Assembly: GCF_014851765.1 (NCBI RefSeq)
Contig: NZ_JACVAI010000008.1
Coordinates: 248,001-312,000 of the forward strand
DNA length: 64,000 nucleotides
Origin: Pseudomonas sp. PDM04
GTDB lineage: Bacteria > Pseudomonadota > Gammaproteobacteria > Pseudomonadales > Pseudomonadaceae
Direction of reading: 5' to 3'
The notes below the pieces were generated by a model. The model had not been told where the DNA came from. It did no database searches and saw only the letters and a list, made by a program, of their open reading frames with translations. Below are positions 60,550 through 64,000 of the stretch, in pieces (positions within the stretch are counted from its first letter, which is position 1; each line of letters starts with the position of its first letter). The position numbers and the translations under genes were made by a program.

Positions 60550-61245
60550 TTACGCGTCGAGCGAGCTTTGGTCGATAACCAGACCTGGGCCCATGGTGGT
60601 GCTCAGGGTAACGCGCTTGACGTAAATGCCTTTCGAAGAAGCAGGCTTGATACGCTTCAGATCAGCGATCAGGGCTTCAACGTTTTCCTTCAGCTTGACG
60701 GCATCGAAACCGATCTTGCCAACGGAAGTGTGGATGATGCCGTTTTTGTCGGTGCGATAACGAACCTGACCAGCCTTGGCGTTCTTGACCGCGGTAGCTA
60801 CGTCTGGAGTAACGGTGCCGACTTTAGGGTTAGGCATCAGGCCACGTGGACCGAGGATCTGACCCAACTGACCCACAACGCGCATTGCATCCGGGGATGC
60901 GATAACCACGTCATAGTTCAGGTCGCCGCCTTTCATTTCGGCAGCCAGCTCGTCCATACCTACACGGTCAGCGCCGGCAGCCAGAGCGGCCTCAGCAGCT
61001 GGACCCTGGGTGAACACAGCAACGCGAACGGTCTTGCCAGTGCCGTGTGGCAGCACGGTAGCGCTACGAACGACCTGGTCGGATTTACGCGGGTCAACGC
61101 CCAGGTTTACAGCTACGTCGAACGACTCGCTGAACTTGACAGTCGACAGCTCGGCCAGCAGTGCAGCGGCGTCTACAAAGTTGTAGGCCTTGCCTGCTTC
61201 GATCTTGCCGGCGATAGCCTTTTGACGCTTGGTCAGCTTAGCCAT
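60550..61245 (-). CDS. rplA: 50S ribosomal protein L1
   Basis: A 231-residue protein of the mobile L1 stalk that guides E-site tRNA. It starts MAKLTKRQKAIAGKIEAGKA and has GPRGLMPNPKVGTVTPDV, the L1 signature. In E. coli it represses the rplKA mRNA. The ATG shares one base with the rplK stop (TAATG). A 198-base gap with the L10 leader follows. Confidence 0.98.
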   Translation of the reverse strand: MAKLTKRQKAIAGKIEAGKAYNFVDAAALLAELSTVKFSESFDVAVNLGVDPRKSDQVVRSATVLPHGTGKTVRVAVFTQGPAAEAALAAGADRVGMDELAAEMKGGDLNYDVVIASPDAMRVVGQLGQILGPRGLMPNPKVGTVTPDVATAVKNAKAGQVRYRTDKNGIIHTSVGKIGFDAVKLKENVEALIADLKRIKPASSKGIYVKRVTLSTTMGPGLVIDQSSLDA

Positions 61246-61676
61246 TACACACCCTCCACGTTAAGGCCCATGCTACGAGCAGAACCGGCGATAGTACGCA
61301 CGGCTGCATCCATATCAGCTGCAGTCAGATCCGCGTTTTTGGTTTTCGCGATTTCTTCCAGCTGAGCACGAGTCACAGTGCCAACCTTAACGGTGTTCGG
61401 ACGAGCGGAACCGCTGGTCAGACCGGCCGCCTTCTTCAGCAGAACCGAAGCAGGGGTGGATTTGGTTTCGAAAGTGAAGCTACGGTCGCTGTAGACAGTG
61501 ATGATCACTGGAGTCGGCAGACCTGGCTCAAGACCCTGAGTACGGGCGTTGAAGGCCTTGCAGAATTCCATGATGTTCACGCCGTGCTGACCCAGAGCAG
61601 GACCAACAGGTGGGCTTGGGTTAGCCTGAGCGGCCTTCACTTGCAGCTTGATGTAAGCGGTAATCTTCTTGGCCAT
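61245..61676 (-). CDS. rplK: 50S ribosomal protein L11
   Basis: A 143-residue protein of the GTPase-associated centre, MAKKITAYIKLQVKAAQANP at the start, with GPALGQHGVNIMEFCKAFNA. It is needed for RelA activation during amino acid starvation. The frame opens four codons earlier; 61676 is the family start. It is cut off from nusG by a terminator, so it needs its own promoter within 61677-61750, which I could not place. Confidence 0.97.
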   Translation of the reverse strand: MAKKITAYIKLQVKAAQANPSPPVGPALGQHGVNIMEFCKAFNARTQGLEPGLPTPVIITVYSDRSFTFETKSTPASVLLKKAAGLTSGSARPNTVKVGTVTRAQLEEIAKTKNADLTAADMDAAVRTIAGSARSMGLNVEGV

Positions 61677-61749
61677 GAGGCACTCCAATTACGGGTTCGA
61701 ACGCCTCGAAAGGCTCCCCGGTTACTTGCGCGTTTATCCCAGTGACGAC

Positions 61750-61780
61750 AAAACCCCACAGCCTGGGGCTGTGGGGTTGG
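61750..61780 (-). terminator. Intrinsic terminator between nusG and rplK
   Basis: AACCCCACAGCC (61752-61763) pairs perfectly with GGCTGTGGGGTT (61767-61778); the minus strand continues TTTTGTC. It ends the tRNA-Trp-secE-nusG transcript. Confidence 0.92.
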
Positions 61781-61793
61781 GATGCTTGCTCAG

Positions 61794-62327
61794 CTAGACC
61801 TTTTCGACCTGGCTGAACTCCAACTCTACCGGAGTAGAGCGACCGAAAATGAGCACCGCCACCTGGATCCGGCTCTTCTCGTAGTTAACCTCTTCAACCG
61901 TGCCGGTAAAGTCGGCAAACGGTCCGTCATTGACGCGTACGGACTCGCCCGGCTCGAACAACGTCTTCGGCTTCGGCTTGTCACTACCGTCAGCGACACG
62001 ACGCAGAATCGCATCGGCTTCTTTATCAGTGATCGGCGCAGGCTTATCAGCGGTACCGCCAATGAAGCCCATGACGCGAGGAGTATCCTTGACCAGGTGC
62101 CAAGTACCCTCGTTCATATCCATCTGAACCAGCACATAACCTGGGAAGAACTTACGCTCGCTTTTGCGCTTCTGGCCATTACGCATTTCAACCACTTCTT
62201 CAGTGGGAACCAGAATTTCGCCGAAGCCATCTTCCATGCCAGCCAGCTTTACGCGCTCTATCAACGAGCGCATGACATGCTTCTCGTAACCGGAGTAAGC
62301 ATGCACAACATACCAACGCTTAGCCAC
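61794..62327 (-). CDS. nusG: Transcription termination/antitermination factor NusG
   Basis: A 177-residue protein with the NGN domain (MAKRWYVVHAYSGYEKHVMR; FFPGYVLVQMDMNEGTWHLV) that binds RNA polymerase, and a C-terminal KOW domain (from about 125, VNDGPFADFTGTVEEVN) that binds S10 or Rho. It couples transcription with translation or termination. It is 9 bases after secE. Confidence 0.98.
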   Translation of the reverse strand: MAKRWYVVHAYSGYEKHVMRSLIERVKLAGMEDGFGEILVPTEEVVEMRNGQKRKSERKFFPGYVLVQMDMNEGTWHLVKDTPRVMGFIGGTADKPAPITDKEADAILRRVADGSDKPKPKTLFEPGESVRVNDGPFADFTGTVEEVNYEKSRIQVAVLIFGRSTPVELEFSQVEKV

Positions 62328-62336
62328 GGGACACCC

Positions 62337-62705
62337 TTAGCCGACAATCAAGGAGACAAGCCAACCGAGCAGGGAATCAAGACCCCACAACAGCAGCGCC
62401 ATAACCAGCACCACAGCCACGACAATGAGCGTGGTCTGCGTGGTTTCCTGGCGAGTTGGCCATACGACTTTACGAATCTCGGTGCGCGCTTCCTTAACCA
62501 GTACGAAGAAAGACTTGCCCTTGACGGTCTGCAGGCCTACAAAGGCAGCTACAGCAGCAATGACAAGCAACGCTAGTACGCGGTACAGGATCGGCGAAGC
62601 AGAGTAATACTGATTACCAACAACGCCAACAACCACCAAAGCGACTACTACTAGCCACTTGAGCAGATCGAAGCGAGAGCCTTGAGCTTCAGCTTTAGGA
62701 GTCAT
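62337..62705 (-). CDS. secE: Protein translocase subunit SecE
   Basis: A 122-residue inner membrane protein with three transmembrane helices, like E. coli SecE. The conserved amphipathic stretch EARTEIRKVVWPTRQET precedes the last helix and clamps SecY. It is encoded 45 bases after the tRNA-Trp gene, with which it is probably co-transcribed, and 9 bases before nusG. Confidence 0.97.
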   Translation of the reverse strand: MTPKAEAQGSRFDLLKWLVVVALVVVGVVGNQYYSASPILYRVLALLVIAAVAAFVGLQTVKGKSFFVLVKEARTEIRKVVWPTRQETTQTTLIVVAVVLVMALLLWGLDSLLGWLVSLIVG

Positions 62706-62750
62706 CTATGAAGATCCTGTGAAAAGAAAGCCAGACACACCAAGTGAATC

Positions 62751-62826
62751 TGGCAGGTCAGGAGGGAATCGAACCCCCAACCTACGGTTTTGGAGACCGT
62801 CGCTCTGCCAATTGAGCTACTGACCT
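62751..62826 (-). tRNA. tRNA-Trp (anticodon CCA)
   Basis: A 76-base cloverleaf on the minus strand, AGGTCAGTAGCTC ... CTGACCTG with encoded CCA end. The anticodon loop CTCCAAA gives CCA. The acceptor stem AGGTCAG/CTGACCT is perfect. It precedes secE, the usual pseudomonad place. Confidence 0.97.
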
Positions 62827-62869
62827 AAAACAAAATCAGGCCGACCATTATGCAGGCCCGAAAAAGACA

Positions 62870-63004
62870 TTACAACAACTTACTCGACGACTTCAGCCCC
62901 AGCGCCGCAAGCATCAGCAATGGCGGCACGAAACCTACTACGATCACCCCTAACCCGCTGCAAACCCACCAACAGACCAGGAGCCAACCAAACCAAGCAA
63001 GCCA
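62870..63004 (-). other. Gap between tRNA-Thr and tRNA-Trp with a hydrophobic open frame
   Basis: This 212-base gap (62833-63044) holds a terminator and one open frame of 44 codons on the minus strand whose translation is very hydrophobic (for example LGVIVVGFVPPLLMLAALGL). It has no ATG at its beginning, since a TAA directly precedes it. A second frame (ATG at 63029, 49 codons) is also open. I cannot decide whether either is a real small protein or a relic. A tufB gene occupies this place in relatives. Confidence 0.3.
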
Positions 63005-63011
63005 TTAAAAC

Positions 63012-63036
63012 AAAGGCAGATATTCTCATATCTGCC
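63012..63036 (-). terminator. Intrinsic terminator after tRNA-Thr
   Basis: GGCAGATAT (63015-63023) pairs perfectly with ATATCTGCC (63028-63036), loop of 4; the minus strand continues TTTGTTTTAAT. It ends the tRNA-Tyr-Gly-Thr transcript 9 bases after tRNA-Thr. Confidence 0.85.
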
Positions 63037-63044
63037 TTGTCATA

Positions 63045-63120
63045 TGGAGCTCTTGAGCGGATTTGAACCGCTGACCTCACCCTTACCAAGGGTGTGCTCT
63101 ACCAACTGAGCTACAAGAGC
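63045..63120 (-). tRNA. tRNA-Thr (anticodon GGT)
   Basis: A 76-base cloverleaf with encoded CCA. The acceptor stem GCTCTTG/CAAGAGC is perfect and the anticodon loop TTGGTAA gives GGT, reading ACC/ACU codons. Third tRNA of the Tyr-Gly-Thr cluster. Confidence 0.97.
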
Positions 63121-63146
63121 GTAACACTATGCAAAATCTGCAAACT

Positions 63147-63220
<74 letters not shown>

Positions 63221-63243
63221 GGAGCTTGCAGCTCTCGCTAAAA

Positions 63244-63328
<85 letters not shown>

Positions 63329-63341
63329 TAAGCGAGCCGGC

Positions 63342-63369
63342 ATTCTATATCATGCCAGCCTTCTGTCAA
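63342..63369 (-). promoter_or_regulatory. Promoter of the tRNA-Tyr-Gly-Thr operon (proximal)
   Basis: On the minus strand TTGACA (63369-63364), 16 bases, TAGAAT (63347-63342), 14 bases before tRNA-Tyr. The bases after the -10 are GCCGGC, a GC-rich discriminator as seen in promoters under stringent control. Confidence 0.88.
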
Positions 63370-63459
63370 GCATTTTCTCATAAAAAACCTGAGGTTAGCT
63401 GCGTTGACATCGCTTTGCACTGCAGCCCTTTCAAAGGTCTTCACTGCGAAGCGGGCGCC

Positions 63460-63488
63460 ATTCTATGCAAACTATTCCGCTGGCGCAA
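63460..63488 (-). promoter_or_regulatory. Possible second, distal promoter of the tRNA operon
   Basis: On the minus strand TTGCGC (63488-63483), 17 bases, TAGAAT (63465-63460), again followed by a GC-rich stretch (GGCGCC). It overlaps the 3' end of the preceding protein gene. Confidence 0.55.
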
Positions 63489-63912
63489 CCCCCTCGCAAG
63501 GCATTATTTTATGTTTTAAGTCATTGAATTCTCTGGAAAGGTTTTGCAACTGTACATCGTCAAGCCAGCGCCGGCTTTCGGGGGCCACTCGCACCCAATA
63601 GCCAGCGAAATCAGGGACATCCCTGGGGAGAGGCTGATACTTGATCTCCATGCCTTTCAAGCGCCGCTCAGCCGCCTGAAGCACCTCCTGACGCACGAAA
63701 CCGCCCAGATACAAGCAATCACCGTCTGTCAACGCAGGCTTTCCTTTATCGCGGGACGCATCAGTCGCCTCACTCAACAGGCGAATATCCTGCTGGCTCC
63801 CCCGATACAGACTCAAAGGCGTGACATCCTTCGCTCGCAGGGGAGCCTCTTGTTGATGCCAAACGTAATAGAACACATTGAGAACGAGCAGCAGCAGGAA
63901 CAACCAACGCAT
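63472..63912 (-). CDS. Small membrane-anchored protein, SPOR-like C-terminus
   Basis: A 146-residue protein with one N-terminal transmembrane helix (MRWLFLLLLVLNVFYYVWH) and a periplasmic part. The region from about residue 65 (CLYLGGFVRQEVLQAAERRL ... YWVRVAP) has the shape of a SPOR peptidoglycan-binding domain, but this is a tentative match. It lies 7 bases after coaX, with GAGG before the ATG, so it belongs to the birA-coaX-type operon. Its end overlaps a possible tRNA promoter. Confidence 0.78.
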   Translation of the reverse strand: MRWLFLLLLVLNVFYYVWHQQEAPLRAKDVTPLSLYRGSQQDIRLLSEATDASRDKGKPALTDGDCLYLGGFVRQEVLQAAERRLKGMEIKYQPLPRDVPDFAGYWVRVAPESRRWLDDVQLQNLSREFNDLKHKIMPCEGVAPAE

Positions 63913-63919
63913 AGGAACC

Positions 63920-64000
63920 TCAGGACAAAGGGCATGCCATAGCCAAACCCACGAACACCAAGTCAGGAATCACCTTGGCTTCAGGCACAATCCCGGCAAC
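63920..64000 (-). CDS. coaX: Type III pantothenate kinase, C-terminal end (runs off window)
   Basis: The last 26 codons of a minus-strand gene: the protein ends VIPDLVFVGLAMACPLS and stops with TGA at 63922-63920. This ending and the gene order (small membrane protein, then tRNAs and secE) match pseudomonad coaX, the first enzyme of coenzyme A synthesis. Only the tail is visible, so the call leans on synteny. Confidence 0.7.
   Translation of the reverse strand, partial: VAGIVPEAKVIPDLVFVGLAMACPLS

Noticed and set aside
62880..63089. A 69-codon frame on the minus strand overlapping tRNA-Thr
   Set aside because: Its first 20 codons lie within the tRNA-Thr gene and the terminator, and there is no ribosome site. 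It was not called as a gene.

Overview
The window reads as a chromosomal segment of a Pseudomonas of the fluorescens group. Evidence: P. aeruginosa-like gene order in several blocks (nrdR ... ybbN, DUF2796/ABC/DUF3299, oprG and two sugar-nucleotide genes; MFS-ssb beside divergent uvrA, ferritin and katA; the rplQ-to-secE block ending at coaX), high GC with G/C third positions, and many copies of the REP repeat (core GCGAGCCTGCTCGC) typical of fluorescens-type genomes. I recall these synteny comparisons from knowledge of P. aeruginosa; no search was run. I see no prophage, insertion sequence, CRISPR array or rRNA. No gene-free stretch exceeds 300 bases; the largest (8896-9193, about 298 bases) holds a REP pair and start regions.

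Region 1 (1-25.1 kb) is accessory metabolism and envelope genes on both strands. It starts with the N-terminus of nrdR, a lipoprotein, a methyltransferase, the thioredoxin-chaperone ybbN and a small unknown gene. Next is a putative Zur-controlled zinc operon (His-rich DUF2796 protein, ABC ATPase, permease, DUF3299 protein), then the OmpW-type porin oprG behind an ANR/FNR-like box. A convergent pair (active epimerase plus a RmlD-like protein without its catalytic Tyr/Lys), the helicase lhr, a YbiO-like mechanosensitive channel, an MFS exporter, a DUF72/ybhP/clsB/ybhN phospholipid operon, a DUF3182-hydrolase pair and a GlxA-type regulator facing a cysteine hydrolase follow. REP elements lie between genes throughout this part and nowhere else in the window.

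Region 2 (25.1-32.3 kb) holds genome maintenance and oxidative-stress genes: ssb with a YajR-like MFS transporter, divergent uvrA, a heme-less ferritin (bfrA/ftnA type) and katA.

Region 3 (32.4-62.8 kb) is the ribosomal and transcription superblock, all on the minus strand. In transcription order it is tRNA-Trp-secE-nusG, rplKA, rplJL-rpoBC, rpsLG-fusA-tuf, the S10 operon, the spc operon with secY and rpmJ, and the alpha operon ending in rplQ. Visible controls include the L10 leader, the rplL-rpoB attenuator, terminators after nusG, tuf and rplQ, hairpins between rpsN and rpsH and between rpmJ and rpsM, and sigma-70 promoters before rpsL and rpsJ.

Region 4 (62.7-64 kb) has tRNA-Tyr, tRNA-Gly and tRNA-Thr behind strong promoters, then a terminator where a tufB gene sits in E. 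coli and P. aeruginosa, then tRNA-Trp. The window ends with a small membrane-anchored protein gene and the 3' end of coaX.
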